Shown: positions 35,304 to 44,858, counted from the stretch's first letter. The stretch is DNA of 64,000 nt from Tetragenococcus halophilus subsp. halophilus DSM 20339 (GCF_003841405.1 NZ_PXYA01000002.1:186001-250000), one strand, 5' to 3'. The notes: generated by a model from the sequence alone, not told the origin. Program-made: numbers and translations.

Positions 35304-35493
35304 ACTTTAGTCCAAAAGACAGGCTAATGGTCTCTTCTTTGTTAAACTTTGGGACAATTACTCTGTTTATGGCCTCTTCTTTGCCTGACTTAGGGACAAA
35401 TGCTAATTATTTGGCCCCTCCTTCTCCATACTAAAGGACAATAGTCAAAGTTTTGGCCCCTTCTTTATCTGACTTTGGGACAAAAACTACTTA
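35304..35493. repeat. Tandem array of four 42-bp units (arms TTTGGCCC / GGGACAAA) plus half unit
   Basis: Units start at 35326, 35368, 35410 and 35452, each exactly 42 bp. A half unit (CTTTAGTCC...) precedes them. The best unit, at 35452, is arm 8, loop CTTCTTTATCTGACTTT, arm 8, spacer 9. It lies between two terminators of convergent genes, so it is probably not part of either mRNA. Homologous to the inverted array at 51282-51449. Confidence 0.92.
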
Positions 35494-35513
35494 TAAGACG
35501 TCATTTGTATACA

Positions 35514-35547
35514 AAAAGCACCGCTGTAAAAACTACAACGGTGTTTT
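35514..35547 (-). terminator. Terminator of the manganese transporter operon
   Basis: AAACACCG.TGTA / TACA.CGGTGCTTT stem followed by T5 on the minus strand. Confidence 0.8.
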
Positions 35548-35553
35548 ATTGTA

Positions 35554-37320
35554 TTAATCTTGTGTCAATCCTTCGTGAATCTTATCGATATTCCATTTCA
35601 TCATCGAGTAATAACTATCGCCTTCTTCACCAGGTTCAGCTATTGAATCGGTAAAGATTTCAGAATGAATTGGTATCCCCGAGTCCTGCGAAACGCTTTG
35701 CATTGGGCTCTTATTCACACTTGTTTCAACAAATAAAGATTTGACATTGGTCTCATCAAGTTGGTCCACCACTCTTTTTGTTTGTTCTGGTGTGCCTTCT
35801 TCTTCAGTATTGATTTCCCAAATATAAGTAGCAGATACATCATAAGCGTCAGAGAAGTATTTAAATGCCCCTTCGCTTGTTACTAGTAATTTTTCATCAT
35901 CAGGAACATCATCAAATTTATTCTTGGCTTCTTGGTCCAAGTCATCTAATTCGTCTAGATAGTCGTTCAAGTTTTCTTCATAGTAATCCGCATTTTGCGG
36001 GTCTTTTTCGCTAAGTTGTTTTTCAATATTTTCAGCATAAGTCATTCCATTTTCTAGACTCATCCAAGCATGAGGATCTTGCTGTCCTTCATCTTGGCCT
36101 TCTTCTAGATAAAGCGGCTCAACACCATCACTTACTGCAAAGTAATCTTCGCCTTCTTCTTTATCCGCATTTTCCATCAGGTTATTAAACCAAGCGTTAC
36201 CGCCTGTCTCTAAGTTTAAACCATTATAAAAAATAACGTCAGCTTCAGTCGATTCTTCAATATCTTCAGGAAGCGGCTCATAATCATGAGGGTCTCTTCC
36301 ATAAGGAACGATACTGTGTAAATCAATTCGATCTCCTGCAATTTCTTTGGTCATATCGCTGATAATCGAATTCGTTGCAACAACATCTAATTTATCATCA
36401 TCTTGACTAGCGCTTGAAGACTGTTGATAAGCATAAAAACCGATGCCACCAGCAAATAGTGCCGCGATTAACACAACAATAAAGTAAGCTTTTTTGCCGT
36501 GTTGCAGGCGTTGTTTTGGTGATAAGAAGAAACCAATAACAAACATAAATGCTGCTGTTAATACGATACTAGAACCAGCTGCAATATTAAAACTATAACC
36601 GATGAAAAGTCCTAGGAATGAGGAAACACCACCTAAAATCGCAGATATTACAATCATCGTTTTAAGCCGTTTAGTGTAAAGATAAGCAGTAGCTGCTGGT
36701 GTTACTAGCAGCGCAACAATCAAAATCGTTCCGACACTTTGCATAGCTGTAACAGAAACGAGTGTCAATAGAATCATCAATAAGTAATGATAAAATTGTA
36801 CGTGCATACCAAAAGCCTTAGCCATATTGGAATCAAAAGATGTGATTAAAAGAGAACGATAAAAGATAATAACTAAAGCAATAACAAATACTGCAATGCC
36901 AATCGTCAACCATTTATCTCCATCTTGTACTGCTAGCACATTCCCAAATAAAATATGGAACAAATCCGTCGAACTGTTTGCTATACCAATTAAAATAACA
37001 CCTAAGGCTAGAAATGAACTGAATGTAATCCCAATCGCTGTATCACTTTTAATGGTACTATTTTGCGAAATATAGGTGATCAATATCGAAGCCAAAACTC
37101 CAAATATGACCGCTCCTATAAAATAATGAACACCTATAATAAAGGATAATGCCACCCCGGGCAAAACTGCGTGAGAAATGGCGTCTCCCATTAATGACAT
37201 TCCTCTTAAAATAATAAAACAACCAATTACACCCGCTACGATACCAATGGCAACCGAGGTCACTAAAGCATTTTGTAAGAAATGATAATCCATCAATCCT
37301 TCAATAAAATTACTAATCAT
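35554..37320 (-). CDS. Manganese-type ABC transporter: permease fused to substrate-binding protein
   Basis: One chain joins an ABC-3 metal permease (residues about 1-275, eight to nine helices; [17 protein letters not shown] signature) to a cluster A-I binding domain (about 310-588) tethered by a helix near residue 290. The binding domain has the ligands expected for Mn-type PsaA/EfaA proteins: His in GRDPHDYEP, His in DPHAWMS, Glu in IWEINTEEE (Zn-type proteins have His) and Asp in [10 protein letters not shown]. The start at 37320 follows GGAGG and overlaps the ATPase gene by 8 nt. Usually these are two genes; the fusion mirrors the OpuABC layout. Confidence 0.88.
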   Translation of the reverse strand: MISNFIEGLMDYHFLQNALVTSVAIGIVAGVIGCFIILRGMSLMGDAISHAVLPGVALSFIIGVHYFIGAVIFGVLASILITYISQNSTIKSDTAIGITFSSFLALGVILIGIANSSTDLFHILFGNVLAVQDGDKWLTIGIAVFVIALVIIFYRSLLITSFDSNMAKAFGMHVQFYHYLLMILLTLVSVTAMQSVGTILIVALLVTPAATAYLYTKRLKTMIVISAILGGVSSFLGLFIGYSFNIAAGSSIVLTAAFMFVIGFFLSPKQRLQHGKKAYFIVVLIAALFAGGIGFYAYQQSSSASQDDDKLDVVATNSIISDMTKEIAGDRIDLHSIVPYGRDPHDYEPLPEDIEESTEADVIFYNGLNLETGGNAWFNNLMENADKEEGEDYFAVSDGVEPLYLEEGQDEGQQDPHAWMSLENGMTYAENIEKQLSEKDPQNADYYEENLNDYLDELDDLDQEAKNKFDDVPDDEKLLVTSEGAFKYFSDAYDVSATYIWEINTEEEGTPEQTKRVVDQLDETNVKSLFVETSVNKSPMQSVSQDSGIPIHSEIFTDSIAEPGEEGDSYYSMMKWNIDKIHEGLTQD

Positions 37321-38044
37321 TTGACTGACCTCCTCCAACAAATATCGTATCGCCAAAGGCTTGTTTCAAATTCTTTTCCGTAAAAACTTCTTCTGTTGAC
37401 CCTTGAGCAATCAGTGTTTTATTTAAGATAACTAATTCATCAAAATATCTTTCAACTTTACTTAAATCATGATGAACAATAAATATTTCTTTTCCTCTTG
37501 TTTTAAAATCGTTCAAAAGCGCCATTATAATTTGTTCACTGTTGGCATCAATTCCTACAAATGGCTCATCCAGGAAAATAAAGGTCGCATCTTGAACAAA
37601 AGTACGAGCGATCAGGATTCTTTGAAATTGTCCTCCAGATAATTCGCTAATTTGACGATTCTTAAAGTCTTCCATCTTTACTAAACTCAAAGCATGATCA
37701 ACTTTTTTCCAATCCTCATTTGTTATCCGTTCAAAAAAACGTTTGTCCGGATATAAACCTAAGGAAACACATTCACGAACTGTTATCGGAAATGTATAAT
37801 CGATATCACTTTTTTGTTCTACATAAGCGACTTCTTTTTGTCTTTTTTGTAGAGCCTCTCCATCTACTGTGGTTGTGCCCGTTCCTTCAATCAATTGTAG
37901 GGCAGCTTTGATAAAGGTTGATTTACCAGCGCCATTAGGACCAATAATACCGATAATCGCTGGTTGATCAATGGTAAAAGTCACATCTTCCACTGCTTGA
38001 TGAACACCGTCATAACTAGCAGATATCTTATCAAATGCTATCAT
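37313..38044 (-). CDS. Manganese-type ABC transporter ATPase
   Basis: ATPase of the metal importer encoded downstream. Walker [16 protein letters not shown] is near residue 34, Q-loop [16 protein letters not shown], signature [15 protein letters not shown] and Walker [13 protein letters not shown]. The start at 38044 is chosen because GGAGGAAG lies just upstream and because the longer frame would run through the operator-like box at 38071. The 243 residues match EfaC/PsaB/MntB-type ATPases. Confidence 0.92.
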   Translation of the reverse strand: MIAFDKISASYDGVHQAVEDVTFTIDQPAIIGIIGPNGAGKSTFIKAALQLIEGTGTTTVDGEALQKRQKEVAYVEQKSDIDYTFPITVRECVSLGLYPDKRFFERITNEDWKKVDHALSLVKMEDFKNRQISELSGGQFQRILIARTFVQDATFIFLDEPFVGIDANSEQIIMALLNDFKTRGKEIFIVHHDLSKVERYFDELVILNKTLIAQGSTEEVFTEKNLKQAFGDTIFVGGGQSND

Positions 38045-38070
38045 CGTCTTCCTCCATACTGTGTATTTTT

Positions 38071-38082
38071 TAGGTGTACCTA
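38071..38082 (-). promoter_or_regulatory. DtxR-family (MntR/EfaR-type) manganese operator
   Basis: TAGGT-GT-ACCTA, a perfect 5-bp inverted repeat inside a T-rich/A-rich frame, 27 bp before the ATPase ATG. It resembles enterococcal EfaR and related Mn-repressor boxes (TTAGGTnnACCTAA). It supports manganese as the metal and repression when Mn is plentiful. Confidence 0.7.
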
Positions 38083-38277
38083 ATTTTATCTTTAAGTCCA
38101 TTATAAAATCTTCTTTTATTTTATGCAACAAAAAATCCCTGTTTTTCTTAATTTGTTAAGAATTCGCTTACAAAGTTTCGTGGATAGTCTTCTGGTAAAT
38201 AAATAAAAAAATATTACTTATCTTAATTTCAGAATATAAAGACAAGTAATGAATATTAATCGACAAATAAAGTAGCC

Positions 38278-38525
38278 AAACATGAGGAGTAAAGGACTAA
38301 TTTGTTCCCCATGTTCGTAACATCAGGGAATGTTTTTCAATAACACTCCCTGTCTTTTTGAAAAATCAAACAAAATATAAGAGAATCAGCATAAAAGTGT
38401 TAAACATTAGGTAATGAAACAACAATTCACTCCTCATGTTTGGAATATCAGGGAGTGTTTTTTAATAACAACCCTCGTTATGCTAAAGTTGGGGAAAGGA
38501 TCCTAGAAACACTCCCTGTCTTTTT
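38278..38525 (+). repeat. Two tandem structured modules, each ending in a terminator-like hairpin
   Basis: Module A (from 38278) and module B (from 38402) share an AAACAT.AGG...CATGTT hairpin followed by CAGGGA.TGTT...ACACTCCCTG and TCTTTTT. In A the second hairpin is compact (38324-38352); in B about 40 nt are inserted in its loop (38449-38518). AAACATGAGGAG of A and CTCCTCATGTTT of B are exact reverse complements. Only minus-strand genes flank it, so plus-strand terminators here have no known gene to end. Candidate small RNAs or a mobile repeat. The remaining gap (38100-38277) shows no gene. Confidence 0.65.
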
Positions 38526-38540
38526 CGACAAGTGCTATTT

Positions 38541-38738
38541 CTACTTATCATCTTTTCCGCCAAAAGAAACATAAAGGACGATTAAACTAACAACAAATAT
38601 AGCTAATGATCCCCATGCTACCATTCTTGCATTAGGAATAAGGTCTAAAAATCCTAAAATAGCTATAATAGGGAAAATAAAAATACCTCTGACTAATTTG
38701 CGGTAACGTGCGTGGTGGTCTCTATCTTTAAAAGACAT
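38541..38738 (-). CDS. Small two-helix membrane protein, unknown
   Basis: A 65-residue protein with a charged N-terminus (SFKDRDHHARYRKLVRG) and two hydrophobic helices (about 19-36 and 42-59), ending GGKDDK. AAGGAGGG precedes its ATG at proper distance. No family recognised. It stands alone between two non-coding regions. Confidence 0.75.
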   Translation of the reverse strand: MSFKDRDHHARYRKLVRGIFIFPIIAILGFLDLIPNARMVAWGSLAIFVVSLIVLYVSFGGKDDK

Positions 38739-38868
38739 AATATAAGCCCTCCTTTTATTTTGTATAAGTATACCATAGGCTCAGTTATTCATTAAAATAT
38801 AATCTTTGCGACTAGCGCACAAAAAAATACGCATAAACTATCAGATAAAAGTTCATGCGCGTCCTTTA

Positions 38869-40197
38869 TTAATCTTTTGTATAGCCTTCTAATAATCGAT
38901 TTTGTCCGCGGATTTTTTGTATATCTGTGATATCTTGTGTCACTTCTAAACAGCCTAGATACTGCTCTTCTTGATTTTTCAAGGCAAAATAGCGAATATA
39001 GATTTTACGTTCATTGATATCTATCCAAAAATCCGCCGTATCATTGCTTCCTGCATGAAAATCTTCTAATATTTTTTCGACCATGTGCATACTTTTAGGT
39101 GGATGACAGTTGACAACTTCTCGACCAATGATCGATTTTGTCCGCGGAAATACGCGATTTCTTCCTTCTGAGAAAAAACGAACACGGTCATTATGATCAA
39201 CAAAAGTTAAATCCACTGGCAGCACCTCAAAGATAGCGAGTAATTGATCTAGTTGTAAAATGCCAGTAGGGAGTACAACGGTATTCTCAGAATCAACGTT
39301 TTGCCAATCATACATTTCTTCTTCCAATGTTTCTGTCTCATTTAAACCTTTTGCAATTTCTTCGGTGGTTGCTTTTGCTTGTTGGATAGCTTCCTGTCGT
39401 TGAGGTTCGCGTTCTTTTTCCTTAGCGTAATCATTAGGACCTGCTACCCACATAGGCGGCTCAGAGATATAGGCAAAACCAATATCATAACTATCTTCTG
39501 CGATATTTTCCCAGTCTTTTAAACTAAAAACATCTAGTGTCATGGGTGTCATGATCTCTTCTTCTTTAAAAATCATCTCTTCAATTTCATGTTTTACAGT
39601 TTCCCATTTTTCAAAAAGAGGATTAAACACTGCTTTAGGATTTTCTACATAAGTAAGTAATTCTTTGATTTGCGCTCTGATCTCATCATCAACACCCCAC
39701 ATGACTTGGGGAGGCGCTGTAATCCCGTATTTTTCCATATAAGAAAATATTAGTGTTTCTTTACGAGCATAATGTTTATCAATTTGTTTTAAGTCCTTTA
39801 TTGCGGCAACTAATTGGTCTTTTTTCTGCCAATCTCCCTTTTTGATTTTTTCCATCAAATCGTCAATTTCATCGGTAATTAATGATTGTAAAACTTGGTT
39901 TTCTAATTTTAATGTATGAATTGGATGTCCAGGCTGACCATAAGCTTCATCAGATTTATGAATATCGTTGATTGAACCTTTAAAAACTGAAGAATGAATA
40001 TTACATAATTTTTGAATTTCTTCTGCTTTTAAGCCGCCTTGGATCAAGGATTTTTCTGCCGAAGTAATTTCCGTTACATCTACTCCATCAAATTCTTCGT
40101 TAAATAAACGTTTGGCTTCTTCAAATGTCCCTTCTTCATGTAGCATCGAAAGAATTTCTACGATACGCTTTTTTCTTTCTTCTTTGCTGCGCGCCAT
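38869..40197 (-). CDS. DUF438 / PAS domain protein
   Basis: Cytosolic 442-residue protein with an N-terminal DUF438 domain (about 1-75, RIVEILSMLHEEGTFEEAKRLFNEEF), a central hemerythrin-like helical region with spaced His/Glu (HPIHTLKLENQ about 92, KHYARKE about 141), and a C-terminal PAS domain of the PAS_10 type (about 315-440, DLTFVDHNDRVRFFSEG, REVVNCHPPKSMHMVEKIL). Such proteins are thought to sense oxygen, iron or redox state. It is one base from the upstream DUF1858 gene, a common pair in Lactobacillales. No output domain is present. Confidence 0.85.
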   Translation of the reverse strand: MARSKEERKKRIVEILSMLHEEGTFEEAKRLFNEEFDGVDVTEITSAEKSLIQGGLKAEEIQKLCNIHSSVFKGSINDIHKSDEAYGQPGHPIHTLKLENQVLQSLITDEIDDLMEKIKKGDWQKKDQLVAAIKDLKQIDKHYARKETLIFSYMEKYGITAPPQVMWGVDDEIRAQIKELLTYVENPKAVFNPLFEKWETVKHEIEEMIFKEEEIMTPMTLDVFSLKDWENIAEDSYDIGFAYISEPPMWVAGPNDYAKEKEREPQRQEAIQQAKATTEEIAKGLNETETLEEEMYDWQNVDSENTVVLPTGILQLDQLLAIFEVLPVDLTFVDHNDRVRFFSEGRNRVFPRTKSIIGREVVNCHPPKSMHMVEKILEDFHAGSNDTADFWIDINERKIYIRYFALKNQEEQYLGCLEVTQDITDIQKIRGQNRLLEGYTKD

Positions 40198-40198
40198 T

Positions 40199-40426
40199 TT
40201 ATTCTACTCCTTTTACTTCAAAACCATGTGCTTCAAATGCTTCAACCACTTGTTCTAACGGAATTTTTTTCATCTTGGCGCCTTTGGGAATGGTCATATA
40301 ACGTCCTGCTGTCTGTAGCATGCCCGGCTTATTAATATCTGAAAAACCTAGTTCAATCATGATTTCCTTGGTTACTGGGTACTCTTTGACTAAAGTAGCC
40401 AAATTTTTAGAAAAATCGATTTCCAT
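40199..40426 (-). CDS. DUF1858 domain protein
   Basis: A 75-residue DUF1858-like protein (SKNLATLVKEYPVTKEIMIELGFSDINKPGM), which in larger proteins precedes hemerythrin/ScdA-like iron-sulphur repair domains. It lacks the usual conserved Cys, so a redox role of its own is doubtful. Its stop is 1 bp from the DUF438 start, so the two form an operon and probably one functional unit. Confidence 0.82.
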   Translation of the reverse strand: MEIDFSKNLATLVKEYPVTKEIMIELGFSDINKPGMLQTAGRYMTIPKGAKMKKIPLEQVVEAFEAHGFEVKGVE

Positions 40427-40445
40427 CCAACTAACTCCTTACTAA

Positions 40446-40462
40446 AAATGATTCTCAATTAC
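40446..40462 (-). promoter_or_regulatory. Possible Fur-type box
   Basis: The minus-strand sequence TTGAGAATCATTTTTAG lies 20-36 bp before the DUF1858 ATG and resembles one and a half arms of a Fur box (TGATAATnATTATCA). The match is partial. Confidence 0.25.
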
Positions 40463-40533
40463 TTTGATTATACCTTAACTTGTAGAATTATTCACTAACC
40501 CTTTTAAAATAAGTATAGCAAAATCATTAATAT

Positions 40534-40568
40534 ACAAAAAAATACTCTCAGAAAATAATCCTGAGAGT
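40534..40568 (-). terminator. Terminator of the permease-isomerase operon
   Basis: Perfect 8-bp stem ACTCTCAG / CTGAGAGT followed by T7 on the minus strand. Confidence 0.85.
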
Positions 40569-40574
40569 CTCTCC

Positions 40575-41408
40575 TTAAAGTGCTGCTGGCCAATTTTTGC
40601 TTAAGATCTCGGCTGTACGTTCATAAAGATAATTAGCAGCTGTTTCGACGCCTTGATTTAATAATTGATCGCTTACGACCTCGATACCAATAATTGCAGG
40701 GTTTACCCCAGCATTTTTTACCATAGCGGTAAAGGTCGCTAGATCAATTGCACCATCACCAGGCGCTAGGCGATCGTGCATCGCTTCTTGGCGCAAAACC
40801 ATGGATGCGTACGGACGTTTGTAAGCATCATTTAACTGAATAGAATGAATTAACTTGGCATCTTCTGCTGTTAACTGATCAAATGTTTGATCGGCGCGAA
40901 ACCAATGCCAAGCGTCTAAAATAATACGAGCGTTAGTTGCTTGCGATTTTTTAATGAGCGCTTTAGCTGTAGCAAAATCAACTATACCGCTATACGGCAT
41001 CGGCTCTATTGCAATCAGAAGATCGCCTGCTCTTTGACACAATTGGGCTAATTTTTCTGCCATATAGGCAAGTGAGCAACTCTCCATTAAAGCCACATTC
41101 ACTTGTTTGACGCCAAATAGATGGCACATATGAAAACAAATTTGTTCTTTGAATTTTTCTTCATAAGAGCGGTTTTCCGCTGCCCAAGCTTGCACACATT
41201 CAATCTCTGTGACTTTCATTTGATATTTTTTCAGTATTTGCAAAAGTTCTTCATCGCTATACCCTTCTGCTAGCGCGTCAACATAAGCTTCTGCGGTAAG
41301 GCCGATTCCTGCAAAACCAGCCCTAGCTGCAACCCGCACTCTTTTTTCAAAAGAACATTCAGAGCCTAGTGTTAAAGAACTGATCGTCAGTGGCATCTCC
41401 TTTGACAT
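40575..41408 (-). CDS. Sugar phosphate isomerase/epimerase (AP endonuclease 2 TIM-barrel family)
   Basis: TIM-barrel protein of 277 residues of the xylose-isomerase-like family (IolE/IolI/hydroxypyruvate isomerase relatives). Metal-ligand regions are visible: IAIEPMPYSG (Glu), IILDAWHWFR (Asp-His), IHSIQLNDAY, and IIGIEVVSD (Glu). The start is the ATG behind GGAAGCTTG. It lies 28 bp after the amino-acid permease gene and likely forms an operon. The substrate is not evident; the pairing with a permease is unusual for a sugar enzyme. Confidence 0.8.
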   Translation of the reverse strand: MSKEMPLTISSLTLGSECSFEKRVRVAARAGFAGIGLTAEAYVDALAEGYSDEELLQILKKYQMKVTEIECVQAWAAENRSYEEKFKEQICFHMCHLFGVKQVNVALMESCSLAYMAEKLAQLCQRAGDLLIAIEPMPYSGIVDFATAKALIKKSQATNARIILDAWHWFRADQTFDQLTAEDAKLIHSIQLNDAYKRPYASMVLRQEAMHDRLAPGDGAIDLATFTAMVKNAGVNPAIIGIEVVSDQLLNQGVETAANYLYERTAEILSKNWPAAL

Positions 41409-41436
41409 AAAATCAAGCTTCCTTTCTTTTAACTGT

Positions 41437-42753
41437 TTACCTGCTTTTTTTCATATAATAATAGACAGGAACACCGATAGCTGTCACGCCAATACCAGTT
41501 AAGGCTAAACCGGGTGTTGTAATCAGAGTCATCATTAAAATAAAGCCGCCACCTAGCATAGCAATTAATGGTACGATAGGATACAGCGGTACTTTATAAG
41601 GTCGTGGCATTTCTGGCGCTTTCTTGCGTAAAATAAAGACTGCCAAAAAAAGCAACATACTAAAAGACCACATGACAAAAATCAGCATATCTGTCAGTAA
41701 GTCAAAAGTTCCTAAAGTCATCATAATACAAGCAATAGCCAATTGTACAAGAGCCGCTACAAAAGGAACCTTTGTTTTTTTAGAAACTTTTTTCAAATAT
41801 TTACTAAAAGGAAACTCATCATTTAAAGATAGGGCAAAAGGCACCCGGATTCCGGTCATAGTGTACCCATTCAAAGCGCCATAGACTGAAATCAAAATAC
41901 CTATGGTGACAATTTTACCGCCCATATTAGCAAATAACTGATTGGCCACCTCAGAAGAAGCGTTGAGATTCCCCGCAATTTGGTCGGCAGGCAAAGTTTT
42001 TAAATAAACAAAATTAATGATCCAATAAACAACAGCTACAGAACCCAACCCTAGGATAATGGCTTTAGGTAAGTCTTTTTCCGGTTGTTTCATTTCACCT
42101 GCAATATTGCCTACATTTAACCAGCCATCATAAGCAAATAGTGTTGCTAATAAAGCCGCGCTAAAGCCTGAAGCCCAAGAATTATCGCCGCCTATACTTA
42201 AATCAGCTACACCAACCTCAACCTGACCGGGTTGAATGATTCCTGCCACTACGATCACTAAAATTGGCAAAAGCTTGATAAAAAGTGCAGCGGATTGCAC
42301 ATTTGCAGCAATTTTAGTACCTAATAAATTAATCCCTGTCACACTGACTGCTGTAATCATCGCCAGAGGTATTAAGATATGATCATTTAACTGAAAAAGA
42401 TGAATAAATTGCGTCGCAAAAATAATACTCAAAGCGGCGATGTTTGCAGGAAAATAGATAATCGTTTGTGCCCAGCCTAATAAAAAGGAAGGCATCTTCC
42501 CGTAGGTAACTTCGATATAGCGGATAGGACCGCCAGTTTTAGGAATAGCTGTTGCTAATTCAGCTACAGTTAGACCCCCACAAATCGTCAAAAAACCGGC
42601 AAATAACCAAGCAAATAATGTTAAACCAGCAGATTGTGTATGGGAAACAACCGCTGCCGCTTTAAAAAATACGCCTGCGCCAATCACGGTTCCCATGACT
42701 GTCGATAACGCACCGGAAAAAGAAATTTCTTTTTTTAATGGATTTTCCGCCAA
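41437..42753 (-). CDS. APC-superfamily amino acid permease (LAT/SteT-like)
   Basis: Membrane carrier of 438 residues with 12 predicted helices. The helix-1 unwound motif is clear (VMGTVIGAGVFFKAAAV), and helix 6 has ATLFAYDGWLNVGNIAGEMKQPEKDLPKAI, the LAT-family substrate and coupling region. SteT-type members exchange serine, threonine or aromatic amino acids. A downstream TIM-barrel gene shares the transcript. The 5' gap (42754-42857) contains no obvious regulator site. Confidence 0.88.
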   Translation of the reverse strand: MAENPLKKEISFSGALSTVMGTVIGAGVFFKAAAVVSHTQSAGLTLFAWLFAGFLTICGGLTVAELATAIPKTGGPIRYIEVTYGKMPSFLLGWAQTIIYFPANIAALSIIFATQFIHLFQLNDHILIPLAMITAVSVTGINLLGTKIAANVQSAALFIKLLPILVIVVAGIIQPGQVEVGVADLSIGGDNSWASGFSAALLATLFAYDGWLNVGNIAGEMKQPEKDLPKAIILGLGSVAVVYWIINFVYLKTLPADQIAGNLNASSEVANQLFANMGGKIVTIGILISVYGALNGYTMTGIRVPFALSLNDEFPFSKYLKKVSKKTKVPFVAALVQLAIACIMMTLGTFDLLTDMLIFVMWSFSMLLFLAVFILRKKAPEMPRPYKVPLYPIVPLIAMLGGGFILMMTLITTPGLALTGIGVTAIGVPVYYYMKKSR

Positions 42754-42857
42754 GTGAATACTCCTTTACTTTTTTATTATTTAAGAAAATTATGATCAAT
42801 GATTAGGAAATATTTCTATGTAAATATACTGGAGTTTTCTCATGATTTCAAAATTTC

Positions 42858-43005
42858 GGACACTACGTCCGCTTCGATCTCATCAAGGGTCTACTCTCAG
42901 CTCCCTTTGGTCGCTGAACCGTAGTGATTCGATTTGGGGAACTACGCTCATTCTTCTCGCCTAGTACTGTTCATCTCTTCGCTTTCGCTTCGATTCACAG
43001 CAAAA
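42858..43005. repeat. Intergenic repeat of the 92-bp family (rearranged copies)
   Basis: Shares blocks GGACACTACG, CTACTCTCAGCTCC, GTCGCTGAA, CGTAGTGATTCG, CTAGTACTGTTCATC and GATTCACAGCAAAAAA with the tandem pair at 55769-55952. Here the blocks are partly reshuffled over about 150 bp. ACTACG and CGTAGT ends can pair. Located between two minus-strand genes. Confidence 0.8.
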
Positions 43006-43034
43006 AAGAAAGAGGAGCGCTCTTTCTTTTTTGC
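43001..43034 (-). terminator. Terminator of the 43039 AKR gene
   Basis: AAAAAAGAAAGAG / CTCTTTCTTTTTT perfect stem, self-supplying T tract on the minus strand, 4 bp past the stop. Confidence 0.85.
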
Positions 43035-43038
43035 TTAC

Positions 43039-43872
43039 TTAGAACTCTTCGTATTCAGCTGGATCTTGGTCGTTAGTACGACCATTTTCTTTGGTTAAAC
43101 CATTGATTCTTTCCATATCTTCTTTACTTAACTCGAAATCAAATATAGCAAAATTATTGACTTGTCGCAAGTAATGTGAAGCTTTTGGAATAGGCAAAAC
43201 ATTCAACTGTACTTCCCAACGCAAAATAATTTGTGCAATGCTTTTATCATATTTGTCTGCAATTTTTTGAATCGTTTCATTCTGCAAAATTTTAGAAGCA
43301 CGACCTAAAGGACTCCAAGCTTGCGTAACAATTCCCTTAGAAGCGTCAAATTCACGTTGTGCTTGTTGATTAAATTCCGGATGTAGTTCTACTTGATTAA
43401 TCACTGGTAAAACGCCTGTTTCTTTTTCCAAGCGATTGATATGTTCAGGCAAAAAGTTACTTACACCGATGGAACGAACTAATCCCGTTTTTTGGGCGTC
43501 GATCAAAGCTTGCCAAGCTTCTACATATTTATCTTCTTTTGGATTAGGCCAGTGAATTAAATACAAATCAATATAGTCCAAATTTAGGCGAGAAACAGAT
43601 TCTTCAATAGTTGTTAACGCGTCTTTGTAAGAATGATAGCGTCCTGGCAATTTTGAAGCCACCGTTAGCTGGTCACGGGCAACACTACTATTTTTAATCG
43701 CACGCCCTACAGCACCTTCATTTTCATAATTAAAGGCCGTATCAAGTAAACGATACCCCACCTGCAAAGCTTGTTCAATAATCCGCGTGCCATGCGCACC
43801 ATTTAATTTATAAGTTCCAAAACCTAGTTTAGGAATACTAAAGCCGTCAGTTAATTCATAAATTTCCTTCAT
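43039..43872 (-). CDS. Aldo/keto reductase
   Basis: Second intact AKR of the window, 277 residues. Catalytic motifs are Asp and Tyr in RLLDTAFNYENEG, Lys in VASKLPG and His in LYLIHWPNP; GVSNFLPEHINRL and NQVELHPEFN complete the family pattern. It shares the C-terminal DPAEYEEF ending with the 22077 gene (NPNEYEEF) but is clearly diverged from it, so the duplication is old. Monocistronic. Confidence 0.92.
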   Translation of the reverse strand: MKEIYELTDGFSIPKLGFGTYKLNGAHGTRIIEQALQVGYRLLDTAFNYENEGAVGRAIKNSSVARDQLTVASKLPGRYHSYKDALTTIEESVSRLNLDYIDLYLIHWPNPKEDKYVEAWQALIDAQKTGLVRSIGVSNFLPEHINRLEKETGVLPVINQVELHPEFNQQAQREFDASKGIVTQAWSPLGRASKILQNETIQKIADKYDKSIAQIILRWEVQLNVLPIPKASHYLRQVNNFAIFDFELSKEDMERINGLTKENGRTNDQDPAEYEEF

Positions 43873-43962
43873 ACTATCGCCTCCTCATATAAATCATATC
43901 ATATCTGCTTTTAATTGAAAGTAAATAGATAATGTTTTTATTCGCATTCCTTTCTCACTCCT

Positions 43963-43971
43963 TGTTATAAT
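43963..43971 (+). promoter_or_regulatory. Extended -10 promoter of the fructosamine kinase operon
   Basis: TGTTATAAT (TG-n-TATAAT) about 20 bp before the ATG at 43992. No good -35 is seen, which is normal for extended -10 promoters; the short leader leaves just a GGAGG site. Confidence 0.65.
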
Positions 43972-43991
43972 AAAAAGTGGAGGTGGATAAA

Positions 43992-44858
43992 ATGTTAAGT
44001 AAACAATGGACAGAAGAATTGCCGGTCGATGGCATTAAAAAAATTCGTTCTGTAGCAGGTGGAGATGTCAATCAAGCTTATCAAGTGGAAACCTCAGAAG
44101 GTCCGTATTTTTTGTTAACGCAACCGAACCGTTCCGGTGATTTTTACCGAGGTGAGATTGCTGGATTAAAAGCTTTGGAAAACGCTGGTGTTACGGCGCC
44201 TCGTGTTATTGGCAGTGGACAAATTGAAGGCGATGCTTATCTTTTACTTACCTTTTTAGAAGAAGGAAGAGGAAAAGGCAGCCAAAGGGATTTAGGGAAA
44301 TTAATTGCTAACATGCATCAACATTACAGCCCGAATGGCAAATTTGGATTTGATGAACCCTCAACTAGTTCTGATATCACCTATAGTAATGAGTGGCGCG
44401 ATACTTGGCGCGAATTATTTGTCGATCAAAGAATGGACGAATTAGCTGATAAGCTGATACAAAATGGTTCATGGAACAAAAAGGAAGAACAACAATATCA
44501 AAAGGTACGAGCAGTAATGAACGAAGAACTAACAAAACACCAAAGCAAACCTTCTTTACTTCATGGGGATTTATGGGGAGGAAATCATATGTTTTTAACA
44601 GATGGCACCCCGGCTTTATTTGATCCCAACGCTTTATATGGAGACCGTGAATTTGACTTAGGTTGTAGTTTGGTATTTAACGCATTTAGCGATGAATTCT
44701 ATCGCGCTTATCAAGAAGTTTACCCGCTTGGTCCTGGTTACGAAAAAAGATTAAACTTTTACAGTTTGTATCTTCTAATGATTCACCAATATAAGTTTGG
44801 TCCTATCTATGCAGGTGGCGTTAACCGAACGATGAATGAGATTTTAACAAATGCATAA
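43992..44858 (+). CDS. Fructosamine kinase family protein
   Basis: Phosphorylates protein- or amino-acid-bound ketosamines (or ribulosamines) for deglycation. The 288 residues begin at the ATG at 43992, 8 nt after GGAGG. The N-lobe has GGDVNQAYQVETSEGPYFL with the nucleotide-binding pattern, the middle has the family TFLEEGRG, and the catalytic loop is LLHGDLWGGNHMF followed by LFDPNALYGDREFDLG. First of a three-gene plus-strand operon with an SDR and a PHP hydrolase, which may process released sugar derivatives. Confidence 0.92.
   Translation: MLSKQWTEELPVDGIKKIRSVAGGDVNQAYQVETSEGPYFLLTQPNRSGDFYRGEIAGLKALENAGVTAPRVIGSGQIEGDAYLLLTFLEEGRGKGSQRDLGKLIANMHQHYSPNGKFGFDEPSTSSDITYSNEWRDTWRELFVDQRMDELADKLIQNGSWNKKEEQQYQKVRAVMNEELTKHQSKPSLLHGDLWGGNHMFLTDGTPALFDPNALYGDREFDLGCSLVFNAFSDEFYRAYQEVYPLGPGYEKRLNFYSLYLLMIHQYKFGPIYAGGVNRTMNEILTNA

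Noticed and set aside
38158-38172. Catabolite (cre) site TTGTAAGCGAATTCT on the minus strand
   Set aside because: It fits the consensus except for one base, but lies over 110 bp upstream of the Mn transporter with no clear promoter, so I did not call it.
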